A stretch of 64,000 bases of DNA from Acidobacteriaceae bacterium. GTDB taxonomy: Bacteria; Acidobacteriota; Terriglobia; Bryobacterales; Bryobacteraceae. Where the stretch lies: contig JAFAYL010000043.1 in assembly GCA_019240405.1 (NCBI GenBank), positions 1 to 64,000 on the forward strand, written 5' to 3'. The notes under the pieces are model-generated. The model was not told the DNA's origin, did not search any database, and saw only the letters and a list, made by a program, of their open reading frames with translations. Positions 52,995 to 62,675 of this stretch are shown one piece after another (the first letter of the stretch is position 1; each line of letters opens with the position of its first letter). Made by a program: the position numbers and the translations under genes.

Positions 52995-53021
52995 CCCTCT
53001 CCCCGGTTATCGGGGAGAGGG
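52995..53021 (-). terminator. Intrinsic terminator after the YncE/phosphoesterase gene
   Basis: CCCTCTCCCCG (52995–53005) and CGGGGAGAGGG (53011–53021) make a perfect 11-base stem with a 5-base loop. On the minus strand it is followed by TTTCTTGTT. It lies 22 bases past the stop at 53044. The CCCTCTCCCC arm is also reminiscent of repeats seen elsewhere in the window (407–424). Confidence 0.72.
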
Positions 53022-53043
53022 CCGTTGCAGTCGGAGACGTATG

Positions 53044-55968
53044 TTACTCGCCGTCGTCGTCAGCTTTGGTGGGAGCAGGGTTGTTAAAGTCGCTCGGGAG
53101 GCGAACCTTGGTCTCGCCCGGGTAGGGCCGCGTAAATCCAGTCGACATGTACCAGTTGAGATGGTTGACCGTGTCCGGGTCTTCGGAGTCAGGTTTGGTC
53201 AGTTTGCCGGCGAAGATCGCCGCCTTTTTCTGAAGCCAAGCCGCCCGCAGGGTCTTAACCGCAGCGCTGTCCGTTTTCTTGGCTACGCTCGAGGTAACGC
53301 CCTGGTCTAGCGGGACCTGGTTCCGCACGTGATTCCAAGGTTTGAAGTTGGCAGCGGGCGGGTCGCCCGTGACGAAAGCCGTCCTCATGGGCGACGCCAC
53401 GAGGTCCATCTGGTTCATGGGCGTCAGACCGAGGATTTGCTCGATCGTCCGAGTCATGTTGACTTGCGTGTAGTAGCTGTGAACCGTTGGTCCGTACTGC
53501 ACGGTGTAGGGGCTGATGACATAGCCCGGGCTGCGGTGACCGTCGATGTGGTCGACGCCGTTCTGCGCGTCGTCTTCCTCGATGAAGATCGCCGATGAGG
53601 ACCAGACGTTGCTGTGGCTAATGTAGTCGATCATGCGCCCCACAGCTAAATCGTTATCGGCCTGTTCGGCTTGTGGAGTCGGCGGGCCGCCAGTGTGGTC
53701 GCACATGATCCATAGGATGCTCAACGCGGGCACCGTACCGGCCGCGAGGTCTTTGTTGAAATCCTGCACCCACAGATCGACGCGGAACTGGTCCGGGATG
53801 CCCAGATCGAAATAAGGGAAGTTCTTGACGAGATGGGTACTCACGGCCGGGATAGAGGATTCTGCGAGGATCTCATTTTGATAGTGCAGCGTCTTCTCCC
53901 CCGGGACGCCGGGTGCTTTGCAACCAGGTGCTTTCTCGAAGCACTGGGAGTCGGCATAGAACTGGCTCCAGCTTGGCTCCCCGCTTGGTCCGTACGATCC
54001 GTTCTTCTGTTTGTACAAATCGTTTTCGACGTATTCGCCGTAGATCTTCACCGGCAGACCAGCGTTCTCCGCTTCCGAGAACAGGAAACCCTTTTTCTGA
54101 TAGGCGAGCGCATCGCCGGCGTTCCCGCCCGGATAGCTGCGGACCCAGTCAGGCGATTGAATGTCGTCAGCATACGGCGCTACGCCCTCCATGATCCACT
54201 GATGACCATCAGCCGATTGGCGGCTCGGGTCGTAGAAATTGTCGAGCAGAGGGAAGCGCTTCACCCACTCGTGCGCGTTCGGCGTGATCGCCAGGCCGTT
54301 GGCTGTGGCGGCGGAGCCGTCGCCGAAGACTGCCAGCGAGGGGTCGCCATTGCCGGCGGCCACATCGCCCAGGATCTGATCATAAGTGCGGTTTTCACGG
54401 ACGATCAGGAACACGTGCTTGATCAGGGATGGATCGCCGATCCTCCCAGGGATTGGGACCGGTTTGGCATCTGGAGATCCACCGGAGGCAGACTCGATAT
54501 TTTGCTTCAGATCCCAGTGGTTGTTCTCGAAAACCTGCCGGGTCATCGCCTCCAACGTTCCGCTATCCGGCACGGGGATGATACTGACGGTGCCATTGTC
54601 CTGGTGGGTGTTGTAGCCGCAGACGCCGTGGTCGCACTCGAACGAATAACGCGTGCCGATGCCCTTGTCGTTGGCAACGAGGAGCGCGTTATTGGCTTGG
54701 TCCAGCACGACCGAGCTCGGAGCGTATGCTACCGGGATCATCCCCGTGACGGGATTCTTCGCGGTATTGCTGAGGTCGATCACCCCGATGGCGTTGGCAT
54801 TGTACAGCGCCACGTAGGCAACGCCTTTCTTCACATCGACTGCGATCGAGTTCGGGCCGGCGCCATAGGTCGGTTGCCCTTTGCCGGGCACTCCGATCGG
54901 CAGCCCGAGGTCGATCGTCCGCACGACCGTGTTGGAGGCGGTGTCGATCACTGAGATGGTGTCGCTATAGGTGTTGGCGACCAACAGGTGCTTTCCGTAG
55001 AACGCCATTCCGGTCGGGTGCAAATCGGTCGAAATGGTAGCGGTGACCTTCATCGAGGGTAGATCAACCACAGAAACGGTCCCAGTAACCGCGGCACCCA
55101 CAAATGGGTCGGCCACGATTTCCGTGCCGGCGGAGTTGATCTGGAAGTCCGCCTCGGTAGCGACGCGGCCACCCTCGTTGCTGACGTACGCGGTCTTGCC
55201 ATCACCGGTAATCACGACGCTGTGCGGCGCGTTGCCTACGCGAATCTGCGTAACCAACGTCGGCGGATTCGAGGTCAGGTCAATTTTGGCGAGTGTGTTG
55301 TTCTGGTTCAGCAGGGCATAGGCGCTGTTGCCATCGCTTGAGAGCGCGACGCCGCCGGGATAAGAAGTGCTCGGACTATAGAATGAGCCGCAGGGATTGC
55401 CATAAGAGGCCGGAGGGCTGTTCGGGAAGCACTTGATAAAGGAGTTGTTCGGCGGAACACTGACCTGGGCGTCGTCGTGCAGCATGCCCTCGTGATCGAC
55501 AGTGGCGATCGTGACATTGCTGCTGTCCTGGCTGAACACTAGGTATTTGCCATTTCTCGAATAGGCTATGCCGCTATAGCTGCCGCTCGGATCCAGGCCG
55601 AGGGTGATGTAGTTCTGCAGGACAACGCCGGTGCTGGTATCGAACACCTCGACGGCGCCCGGGCCGGACTGCGACGTGCCCAGGGTGAGGACAGCGGCGG
55701 TGTGATTGAAGGGACTGGGGTTCAGCGCGATGGCCTTCGCGCGGACCCGGTCGCCGAGGTTCACTAGGGTGCCGGCTGGGGTGATGACCTGGCCATTGCT
55801 GACGACCCACGAGCCGTTTGGCTGCGGGCCGGTGACGTAGGTCGGGAACGGCACGGACTGACAAAACAGCGCCGGAACGCTCAGCCCCGCCGCCAGCAGA
55901 GCTTTGAGCGGGCGCAGACGATTGACCCGAGAATTATTTCGAGACCTTTTTCGCGACTTTCGCGACAT
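53044..55968 (-). CDS. YncE-like beta-propeller fused to alkaline-phosphatase-type phosphoesterase
   Basis: The protein (974 residues) starts at ATG 55968 with an AAGGAGGA site nine bases upstream. A basic N-region and hydrophobic stretch (LKALLAAGLSVPALF) serve as signal. Residues about 50–460 form a YVTN/YncE-like propeller (TGTVSVVDLPSMKVTATIST, NTYSDTISVIDTASNTVVRT). From about 500, a phosphoesterase domain follows: IKHVFLIVRENRTYDQILGD, MEGVAPYADDIQSPDWVRSY, and IFIEEDDAQNGVDHIDGHRS. Some are annotated as bifunctional YncE/alkaline phosphatase. It probably acts in the periplasm or outside the cell. Confidence 0.9.
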   Translation of the reverse strand: MSRKSRKRSRNNSRVNRLRPLKALLAAGLSVPALFCQSVPFPTYVTGPQPNGSWVVSNGQVITPAGTLVNLGDRVRAKAIALNPSPFNHTAAVLTLGTSQSGPGAVEVFDTSTGVVLQNYITLGLDPSGSYSGIAYSRNGKYLVFSQDSSNVTIATVDHEGMLHDDAQVSVPPNNSFIKCFPNSPPASYGNPCGSFYSPSTSYPGGVALSSDGNSAYALLNQNNTLAKIDLTSNPPTLVTQIRVGNAPHSVVITGDGKTAYVSNEGGRVATEADFQINSAGTEIVADPFVGAAVTGTVSVVDLPSMKVTATISTDLHPTGMAFYGKHLLVANTYSDTISVIDTASNTVVRTIDLGLPIGVPGKGQPTYGAGPNSIAVDVKKGVAYVALYNANAIGVIDLSNTAKNPVTGMIPVAYAPSSVVLDQANNALLVANDKGIGTRYSFECDHGVCGYNTHQDNGTVSIIPVPDSGTLEAMTRQVFENNHWDLKQNIESASGGSPDAKPVPIPGRIGDPSLIKHVFLIVRENRTYDQILGDVAAGNGDPSLAVFGDGSAATANGLAITPNAHEWVKRFPLLDNFYDPSRQSADGHQWIMEGVAPYADDIQSPDWVRSYPGGNAGDALAYQKKGFLFSEAENAGLPVKIYGEYVENDLYKQKNGSYGPSGEPSWSQFYADSQCFEKAPGCKAPGVPGEKTLHYQNEILAESSIPAVSTHLVKNFPYFDLGIPDQFRVDLWVQDFNKDLAAGTVPALSILWIMCDHTGGPPTPQAEQADNDLAVGRMIDYISHSNVWSSSAIFIEEDDAQNGVDHIDGHRSPGYVISPYTVQYGPTVHSYYTQVNMTRTIEQILGLTPMNQMDLVASPMRTAFVTGDPPAANFKPWNHVRNQVPLDQGVTSSVAKKTDSAAVKTLRAAWLQKKAAIFAGKLTKPDSEDPDTVNHLNWYMSTGFTRPYPGETKVRLPSDFNNPAPTKADDDGE

Positions 55969-55977
55969 GTACGCTTG

Positions 55978-55985
55978 TCCTCCTT
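55978..55985 (-). promoter_or_regulatory. Strong ribosome-binding site deciding the YncE/phosphoesterase start
   Basis: On the minus strand, AAGGAGGA lies nine bases upstream of ATG 55968, favouring this start over the upstream ones (56049). Confidence 0.85.
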
Positions 55986-56185
55986 GGATTTTCATCACGC
56001 AACCGGGATCGGCCGTGAGACATCGGGGTGGAAATACGACCCTCACCAATCTCTACAGCCGACCTGTAACGGGTTCATGACGATCGAGTGAAATTTCCAT
56101 TTAGATAGAGTTGAACTGTTCTAGCGGATTGAGCGCAGCTGGACCTGAAGCGAAGCCTGTTTCGTGGATCTTGTTTTGTATATGC

Positions 56186-57847
56186 TCAGTCGACGAGCTC
56201 GCGCAGAGGTCCCAGCCAGGGTTTGTAGCGCCGCCAGCGCGCGACGGAGGTCTGATAGATCGGCTGCCGGGCCTGCCATTTGCTGGGAGTTTTCACAGCG
56301 CGAGTATTGCATTCGGGGCGCAGGCACGCGTCGTGCCAAGTCAGGCCACAGGCGGCGATGATCCGCCGGATGACTGGCTCGGGCTCGCGGGTCAAGTCCT
56401 CGTAATCGACCTCGATGAAGCGATCCGCCGGCAGCACGCTCCGCCAGTGGTCGACGAGCCGCTGGTAGCTGCGGAAATACGCGACCAGTTCGGCGCCTCC
56501 GGTTGGAAACGGCAGGCTCGGATGGAAATGAGTTTGATGGATTGACAGCGCTGTATCAGCGGCGGCGCGGCGGCAATGGATGATGGTTGCGCGCGGGAAT
56601 GCCATGTGGATCAGCCCGGCCCAGAGGAAGTTGAACGGCATCTTGTCGGTCACCCGCGCTGCTTTGGGTGCAATCGAACGCAGTACGCCGAGATAATCTG
56701 CCGCGGCCTGGGCAAGGAACGACCTCTCGTTTCCGACCCCGCCGGAACCGTGCCACGCCGCCCCGCGCTGGTTCCAGAAATTCAACTCATCGCCGGCCCC
56801 GACCTCGGGATGCATGGAGACAATCTGCTCCACGAGAGTTGTGCCCGACCGAGGCATGCCGATGATCAGCACAGGCTTGGCATCCGAGCTGCCGAGTTCG
56901 GGCGCGCGCGCGATCCATTCGGGTGTGCAGCGGGCAATCAGACGGTCGATCTCGGTCGAGAACGCGGACGAGTCGAAAGACCCAAAGCTCCGGCGTACGT
57001 CGTCTGCAGCGTCGAAATGCTGCATGGCCAAGGCGTAGTCGCCAAGATCCTCCGCCGCCTTACCGATCGCGAGATGAACCCGCAGGCGTTGCGCCGCTTC
57101 CAGCCCCGGGGTGGCCAGTGCGGCTTCCATCTGTTGAAGGAGACCGTCATCATCGGTTGTGACGGCGCGACAGCGGACCAGATCGTAGTAGCTTCCCGCC
57201 AGGAGGGGCGCCAGCGTGATCGCGCGTTCGAAGCATTCCCGGGCCTCGTCGAAACGGCCGAACTCAGAGAGCAGATTGCCCAGCAGATCATGCGCCATGG
57301 CGTTTGTCGAATCGAGCGCCAGCGTGTGTCGCAGCACCTTTTCAGCTTCTTGGTTGCGATTCTCGATCAGCAGCGCCCTCGCCTTGCCAAGGCGACCGAA
57401 GCTTGTAGTACTGCCGGTTGCGGCGGCGCGGCGGAAACAGCCGATCGCCTCATCACGATGGCCCAGTGTATAGACCAGAGCCCCGGCGCGGAACCACGCC
57501 TCGGTCAGGGAGGGGGACAGCTCAGTGGCGCGGTCGTATGCAACAATTGCTCCACCGATGTCGCCCAGCTTCTCCAAGGCGATTCCGAGGCGGAAATATG
57601 CATCGGTGTAGCGCGGGTCGCTGCCAGTGGCCCGCTGAAATGCCTCAATGGCATCCGGTAAGCACCCGACTTCGAGGCAGGCGAGGCCGAGGTCGTGCTG
57701 GATGATGGGATTCGCCGGCTCGAGCAGCGCTGCATCGCGCAATGGCGCGATCGCATCGGCTGGCCGCCCGGCCCTGAGCAACTCAGCGGCGGACGCAAGT
57801 AGAAGCGCCACCTGCTGCGGCGCGGCTGGATTTGGTGATTGAGACAT
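56186..57847 (-). CDS. TPR-repeat sulfotransferase
   Basis: The 553-residue protein has N-terminal TPR repeats (about residues 10–270; PADAIAPLRDAALLEPANPI, GCLPDAIEAFQRATGSDPRY, EAWFRAGALVYTLGHRDEAI) and a C-terminal sulfotransferase domain. The PAPS site is VLIIGMPRSGTTLVEQIVSM; later landmarks are KMPFNFLWAGLIHMAFPRAT and FIEVDYEDLTREPEPVIRRI. It probably sulfates a protein or glycan. I chose ATG 57847 (MSQSPNPAAPQQ); upstream residues are antisense-like to neighbours. Its composition looks more GC-rich than the flanking genes. Confidence 0.9.
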   Translation of the reverse strand: MSQSPNPAAPQQVALLLASAAELLRAGRPADAIAPLRDAALLEPANPIIQHDLGLACLEVGCLPDAIEAFQRATGSDPRYTDAYFRLGIALEKLGDIGGAIVAYDRATELSPSLTEAWFRAGALVYTLGHRDEAIGCFRRAAATGSTTSFGRLGKARALLIENRNQEAEKVLRHTLALDSTNAMAHDLLGNLLSEFGRFDEARECFERAITLAPLLAGSYYDLVRCRAVTTDDDGLLQQMEAALATPGLEAAQRLRVHLAIGKAAEDLGDYALAMQHFDAADDVRRSFGSFDSSAFSTEIDRLIARCTPEWIARAPELGSSDAKPVLIIGMPRSGTTLVEQIVSMHPEVGAGDELNFWNQRGAAWHGSGGVGNERSFLAQAAADYLGVLRSIAPKAARVTDKMPFNFLWAGLIHMAFPRATIIHCRRAAADTALSIHQTHFHPSLPFPTGGAELVAYFRSYQRLVDHWRSVLPADRFIEVDYEDLTREPEPVIRRIIAACGLTWHDACLRPECNTRAVKTPSKWQARQPIYQTSVARWRRYKPWLGPLRELVD

Positions 57848-57864
57848 GGCGCGAACGGAAGCCT

Positions 57865-60090
57865 TCAATGCAACGCGCGTCCCGTTCGATGCAACTGATT
57901 TCGCAGCATCGCGGCGTAGGGCTGCCATTCAGGCGACCGTAGATCTTCAATTTTGGCTTTCATTTTACGCTGCCAGTTGGGGTATTCGGCCGTGCTGCCC
58001 GGCAAATTCTGTTGCTCGGTTTCTTTCGTGAAGTCCTCCTGATTGAACAGCAGGATCATTGACGGAACCTGCGCAAGAAAAGCGATGATCGCGTTGTGAA
58101 GATCGCCATCGAGTTGCACCACACGGTCCGCGCTTCGCGGATACCAGTGCGGCAATAGATTTTCCGCATGAAGCGCGTCCAGCATGCTCTGCTTGTCGCG
58201 TTTGCGATCTTCAAGCTGGCTTCGGTATCCGCCTTCATCGATCAGCCCGGCGCTTTTTCGCGCCTCGATGTCGCGGCTAGTCCAGAAACCGGCGAGCGTC
58301 GGAAGGTCATGTGTAGTTGACGAGACCAGAGCTTGACGAGGATATTCTCCGCTGCCCTTGAATGACTGGTCTCGGTGCTTTTCGAAATAGAACAAGCGGT
58401 AGCTCAGGATGCCGAACCGCGAGAGCATATCGCGGATTTCGTCGGTTACGGTACCGAGATCTTCGCCAACAATGACGTTCTTATTGCGCACGCTCTCGAG
58501 CGCGAGAATCCGCATAAGATCCATTGCATTTTCGCGCACATAGATGCCTTCGGATGCGTCAACGCCCTCGGGAATCCAGAACAGCCGGAACAAGCGCATG
58601 ACATGGTCGATGCGCAGCGCTCCGCCGCATTTGGCAACTTTGCGAATGCTTTCGCGATAGAGCCGGTATCCGTTTTCCCTATGCGCAGTAAAGCGAGGCG
58701 GCGGGAAGGCCCAGTCCTGCCCGTTCGGCGAGAAGTCGTCCGGCGGCGCGCCGACACGGCAGCCCGGCACATAAAAATTGCGATGAGCCCAAAGATCTGA
58801 GCCGCAGTTGTCGGTAGCTAACGCCAAATCATGATATAGACCGATGGATAGTTTCTGTCTCGCGTACGTATTTGCGGCCGACAACTGCTCATCAAGAACG
58901 AACTGAACATATTTGTAAAATTCGATCGTTCGCGGATGCTGTTTGGCAAACGCGCGGCACGCGTCTGACTCGGGAGACTGGTATTCTTCCGGCCAGTCGC
59001 GCCAATTCCAGCAATCAGGATTCTGCCTGTGTAGAATTTCGTCAAACGCGCAGTACAGAGCAAATTTTTCGAGCAGGTCTCCTTCGCGATCGCAGTATTC
59101 AGCGAAGACGGCGGCTCGTGGAGAGCCTTGCGCATGGCGCTTGCGGAATTCGCGGAACAAAACTTTCAAGAATCGCCGCTTCAATTGGTCGATCTGTTCA
59201 TACTGAACAAATTCGGCCTCGCGAAGCTTGCGAATACTTTCTTGAATCGGAGGCGAAATAGCCAAACGCTGCGCCCAGAGAGACAATTTGAATTCGGGAA
59301 CGCTTTCGACGTCGATGTAAATCGGATTCTTATAAAAGATGGACAGCGGCAGATAGGGGCTGGTGTTGTATGGCACGCGGTTATACAGCGCGTGAAGCGG
59401 ATTGAGGCCGATGAAGCTGACGTCAAACTCAGTCGCAGCCCAATCAATGAGAGAGTGGAGATCTGAGAAATCTCCGCATCCCCAGTTGCGGTCGGAACGG
59501 AGCCCGTAGAGCGCAACATTTAAACCTGCGGTCCGAGCGCCGGATGCTAGGCTCTCCGGGAGATATGCGCGATCCGGACCCACGATCAGATGAGCCGTTG
59601 CGGCAAGATTTCCACCCAACGAAATTTTCAGCTCGTGATAACCGAGCGGCACATCGCGAGGGAACGCGAGGTCGTATGTGTACCAACGCAGCTCGTCCAT
59701 GACAAATTCACGACTCACACGTAATTGCGAAAGTTCGGCTTGCCCGGCTAGCCGTCCGCCCGTTTCGAGCAGAATTTCGAAGGAGACAGAGCCTTCGAAT
59801 GACGAGGCGAGCGAAAGCGGAATTGTTTTTTCAGAGCCGATGACCAGCGTGGGGGGCAAAGCGAAAGCGGCGCAGCGTTGAAAGATTCGAATGCGTTCGT
59901 CTTCGACGGTTGTGCGGGTCGAGACATCCAGCCCCAGAGCGGTCAGGATACGGCGGTGAACTTCAGGTGAAGCCTCGTGTTTCTTGCCAAGAATGTCCCA
60001 ATATTCACGATCGATGCCGGTTTCGTTCGCCAATCGGGCTAGCGCGTCTTCGTAACTCGATGAGGGCTGAAACACGGCTCGCGCGGGCAT
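57865..60090 (-). CDS. malQ: 4-alpha-glucanotransferase
   Basis: The protein (741 residues) has the GH77 motifs: FIGLNPLHALYNRVPYNTSP, LYHDLALATDNCGSDLWAHR, ALRIDHVMRLFRLFWIPEGV (nucleophile Asp), NVIVGEDLGTVTDEIRDMLS (acid/base Glu) and ALVSSTTHDLPTLAGFWTSR. A helical N-terminal extension (about residues 1–170) precedes the core, as in E. coli-type MalQ. It rearranges alpha-1,4-glucans in maltodextrin and glycogen metabolism. It follows a divergent start with nuoB, with 77 bases between. Confidence 0.93.
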   Translation of the reverse strand: MPARAVFQPSSSYEDALARLANETGIDREYWDILGKKHEASPEVHRRILTALGLDVSTRTTVEDERIRIFQRCAAFALPPTLVIGSEKTIPLSLASSFEGSVSFEILLETGGRLAGQAELSQLRVSREFVMDELRWYTYDLAFPRDVPLGYHELKISLGGNLAATAHLIVGPDRAYLPESLASGARTAGLNVALYGLRSDRNWGCGDFSDLHSLIDWAATEFDVSFIGLNPLHALYNRVPYNTSPYLPLSIFYKNPIYIDVESVPEFKLSLWAQRLAISPPIQESIRKLREAEFVQYEQIDQLKRRFLKVLFREFRKRHAQGSPRAAVFAEYCDREGDLLEKFALYCAFDEILHRQNPDCWNWRDWPEEYQSPESDACRAFAKQHPRTIEFYKYVQFVLDEQLSAANTYARQKLSIGLYHDLALATDNCGSDLWAHRNFYVPGCRVGAPPDDFSPNGQDWAFPPPRFTAHRENGYRLYRESIRKVAKCGGALRIDHVMRLFRLFWIPEGVDASEGIYVRENAMDLMRILALESVRNKNVIVGEDLGTVTDEIRDMLSRFGILSYRLFYFEKHRDQSFKGSGEYPRQALVSSTTHDLPTLAGFWTSRDIEARKSAGLIDEGGYRSQLEDRKRDKQSMLDALHAENLLPHWYPRSADRVVQLDGDLHNAIIAFLAQVPSMILLFNQEDFTKETEQQNLPGSTAEYPNWQRKMKAKIEDLRSPEWQPYAAMLRNQLHRTGRALH

Positions 60091-60167
60091 AACTTACGAT
60101 TCTAGGATCAAGAGTTTCTTTCAGGCACAAGGAGAGCGCGATCTCCGGTTCATGGCATAATTCGGTT

Positions 60168-60719
60168 GTGGATGACTCAGAACAATTCGAGATCAGCCAG
60201 CCCCCTGATTTATTCGCGCGAATCGATGATGCAGATCAAGTTGAGTTTCGGGAGAGCATCATCACCACAACGCTGGATAACGCGCTGAATTGGGCGCGAA
60301 AAAATTCTCTCTGGCCGATGACCTTCGGTCTCGCTTGCTGCGCGATCGAAATGATGTCGATGATGGCATCGCGTTACGATGCGGCCCGCTTCGGCGCTGA
60401 AGTCTTTCGCGGCTCGCCTCGGCAATCGGATCTCATGATTATTGCCGGTCGGGTTTCAAACAAAATGGCCCCTGTGATCCGGCAACTGTACCGGCAGATG
60501 CCGGAGCCGAAATGGGTGATTTCGATGGGCGCGTGCGCGACGTCAACAGGAGTGTTCAGCAACTACGCGCTGGTTCCTGTGAATCAAGTGATTCCGGTGG
60601 ACGTTTACGTTCCCGGGTGCCCGCCGCGTCCCGAGCAACTGATTTACGCCATCATGATGCTGCAGAAAAAGATTCAGGCGCAGCGCGGCACCTTGATGCA
60701 GACGTTGAATCTGGCCTGA
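60168..60719 (+). CDS. nuoB: NADH-quinone oxidoreductase subunit B
   Basis: The 183-residue subunit begins with GTG at 60168. It has [20 protein letters not shown], the two adjacent Cys of cluster N2, [16 protein letters not shown] and [20 protein letters not shown] with the other two ligands. It passes electrons to quinone in complex I. The other nuo genes are not in the window; stand-alone nuoB or a second cluster nearby is possible. Confidence 0.95.
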   Translation: MDDSEQFEISQPPDLFARIDDADQVEFRESIITTTLDNALNWARKNSLWPMTFGLACCAIEMMSMMASRYDAARFGAEVFRGSPRQSDLMIIAGRVSNKMAPVIRQLYRQMPEPKWVISMGACATSTGVFSNYALVPVNQVIPVDVYVPGCPPRPEQLIYAIMMLQKKIQAQRGTLMQTLNLA

Positions 60720-60730
60720 AAAATCTTTAT

Positions 60731-60782
60731 TTACCGATTTAGCGGATCTTCGATCTATTACCGATTTAGGGGATCTTCGATC
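60731..60782. repeat. 27-base tandem direct repeat over the ThyX-like stop codon
   Basis: Two copies of a 25-base unit, TTACCGATTTAG[C/G]GGATC then TTCGATC, occur at 60731–60755 and 60758–60782 with one mismatch and a 27-base period. The second copy encodes the last codons of the ThyX-like protein (IEDPLNR and stop); the first lies between it and the nuoB stop. It is probably a local duplication. Confidence 0.85.
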
Positions 60783-62215
60783 CAGGGCGGGGTTACTTCA
60801 ACGAGCGTTCCGAGTGCCGGATCGAGCCTTTCGAGAGCTTGCTTCATCTCCCACGCGATTTTTCGATAAGAGAAATGGCCTTTCACGCCGCTTCGTAGGC
60901 GCGAGATGTATTCCAATTCGGCGAAATCCATCTTAAATAGGAATCGGGATCGCGCGGCAAAAGGCAGCAGGTATTGCGCTGCCGGCTGTGGCAGCTTTTC
61001 AATTGCGGCATCGGCTTCGCGCAGCGCTTCCCGATAAACCTCTTCAGCCCCGCATTTGGCCAATAACTCAGGCGTTTCATAGCCGAGACGGTTCGTATAC
61101 TGCTGGCGAAATTGCTGGCAGCGGCGATGACGGTGCAGATCGCGATACGCGCCGACGTCCATTGTGAAATCGAACACGTAGGGCGCGCTGCGAAATTGGC
61201 GTGGCAATTCGTCCCGGCGACTTCGAGCGCCGAGCGCGACGGACAACAGCTCTTGTTTCTGAGGCGGATGCCATCCACAGGCAAGCTCATATAACTCGCG
61301 ATAGGGCCGGTCGGTCACGGAATAAAGGAGTGTTGCGCAGATGTCGGCGATCGAATCGGCCGGTTGCATCAGATCTAAGGGGGGCGCGCTCGAAGCTCCT
61401 GGCGCCGGTAGCCGATGCGATGCCCACTCGGTGAGATCGGCTCTGAGCCGGCTCGTGTATTCATCTCGATCCGCGTGGCGCGCGAGTGTAGGCGCCAGCG
61501 CTTCCTCGCCGGCCACGTGACCGTTCCATGCGCATTCAGGAGCGCTCGCACACGCGCCGGTTAGCTCGTCTGCCAATTCGCGGATTTCCTGAAATTCCGA
61601 CGCTTTTAGCCGCCGTATCTGCTTTTCCAGAGTTCGAATACTCGTTACTTGGCCCACGCCGGTGGAGCTGCCGAATGGCAGCAGGTAACGAGCCACGTCA
61701 AACGCGCGTGCAGCAATGTTCCGCCGGTAGGTCTCCGGCTTCATCGCTGCGGGCTGCGGCAGTTGCTCTTCGTAATACGAAACAGCACGCTGATGCACGG
61801 TTCGGTAGGCATCGCGCAGCCTTGCCGTTGCGTCTTCGTAGATTCTGATTTCAGAGGCGGTCAGTTCAGGAGGCACTATGACGCCGGCGCTCGAGAAGTC
61901 CTGGTAGCGCGAACTCCTCGCTTGGCCGTCCCAAAGTTGCTCGTCTTCAATTTCCGCAGCGGCTAATTCGGAAATGCCTTCGAAGCAGACCGCAACGTGC
62001 CCGAGATCTGCGATCGATGCATGCCCGTATTGAAAATAGAAGCTTTCCAGAAACCTTGCTGAATCGTGCGACCGCACCCACTCGAGTGACTTGGCGATGG
62101 AATCCGGCGACCGGCTGTAACGCGCTAACGCATACGCCAGCTTCTCTGCCGGCATCGGCGCAACGCTAAGCACGCGCTTGCGGGATGAGGGCTGAAGTAT
62201 CGGCGATCCGCTCAT
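60758..62215 (-). CDS. Tandem-domain ThyX-like protein
   Basis: The 485-residue protein contains two ThyX-like halves. In the first (about 1–235), SLEWVRSHDSARFLESFYFQ and YGHASIADLGHVAVCFEGIS resemble the ThyX N-terminus, and ARYLLPFGSSTGVGQVTSIR with EFQEIRELADELTG the C-terminus. The second half (about 270–485) has FDFTMDVGAYRDLHRHRRCQ, near the ThyX motif RHRxxSxxxxSxR, and AQYLLPFAARSRFLFKMDFA. Neither half has the full motif: the first keeps SSRY without RHR, the second has RHR with C/Q where Ser is usual. It may make dTMP or have another flavin function. It diverges from dut by 26 bases. Confidence 0.75.
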   Translation of the reverse strand: MSGSPILQPSSRKRVLSVAPMPAEKLAYALARYSRSPDSIAKSLEWVRSHDSARFLESFYFQYGHASIADLGHVAVCFEGISELAAAEIEDEQLWDGQARSSRYQDFSSAGVIVPPELTASEIRIYEDATARLRDAYRTVHQRAVSYYEEQLPQPAAMKPETYRRNIAARAFDVARYLLPFGSSTGVGQVTSIRTLEKQIRRLKASEFQEIRELADELTGACASAPECAWNGHVAGEEALAPTLARHADRDEYTSRLRADLTEWASHRLPAPGASSAPPLDLMQPADSIADICATLLYSVTDRPYRELYELACGWHPPQKQELLSVALGARSRRDELPRQFRSAPYVFDFTMDVGAYRDLHRHRRCQQFRQQYTNRLGYETPELLAKCGAEEVYREALREADAAIEKLPQPAAQYLLPFAARSRFLFKMDFAELEYISRLRSGVKGHFSYRKIAWEMKQALERLDPALGTLVEVTPPWIEDPLNR

Positions 62216-62241
62216 GAAGCCGCTATGATAGCGGATTCGCG

Positions 62242-62673
62242 ATGCGAATTAGGATCAAGAAACTGCATCAGGACGCGCACCTTCCCGAATACGCGCACGG
62301 CCCGCAAGAAGATGCCGGAATGGATATCCGATGTGTCGAAGGAGCGCTGCTCGAGCCAGGGATTCCGAAAGCCATTCCGACGGGACTTGCGCTCGAGATA
62401 CCATCGGGTTTCGAAGTCCAGATTCGACCTCGCAGCGGTCTGGCGCTGAAACACGCGATCACGCTGCCGAACTCGCCCGCAACGATCGATCCCGGCTATC
62501 GCGGCGAGTTGAAGATCATCATGCTGAACCTGGGAAGGGCAGCTTACGAAATACATCCTGGCGATCGCATCGCGCAAATGATTGTGGCGAGATACGAGCC
62601 GGTCGAATGGGAGGAGGGAGAGCTGGCCGACTCACAGCGCGGCAGTGGCGGCTTTGGTTCATCTGGCCGATGA
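62242..62673 (+). CDS. dut: dUTP diphosphatase
   Basis: The 143-residue protein has all five dUTPase motifs: motif 1 HGPQEDAGMDIRC, motif 2 VQIRPRSGLALKH, motif 3 NSPATIDPGYRGELKIIMLN, motif 4 HPGDRIAQMIVA and motif 5 RGSGGFGSSGR (RGxGGFGSTG). It hydrolyses dUTP to dUMP for thymidylate synthesis and keeps uracil out of DNA. The start is ATG 62242. It lies between the ThyX-like gene and dcd, a deoxypyrimidine cluster. Confidence 0.96.
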   Translation: MRIRIKKLHQDAHLPEYAHGPQEDAGMDIRCVEGALLEPGIPKAIPTGLALEIPSGFEVQIRPRSGLALKHAITLPNSPATIDPGYRGELKIIMLNLGRAAYEIHPGDRIAQMIVARYEPVEWEEGELADSQRGSGGFGSSGR

Positions 62674-62675
62674 AC

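Noticed and set aside
53833-54954. Long plus-strand open frame (373 codons) inside the YncE/phosphoesterase gene
   Set aside because: It is antisense to a protein with clear domains and has Arg/Gly/Asp-rich low-complexity composition, as expected from GC-rich antisense reading.
56576-57661. Long plus-strand open frame (361 codons) inside the TPR-sulfotransferase
   Set aside because: Antisense to a recognised gene; no domain is visible.
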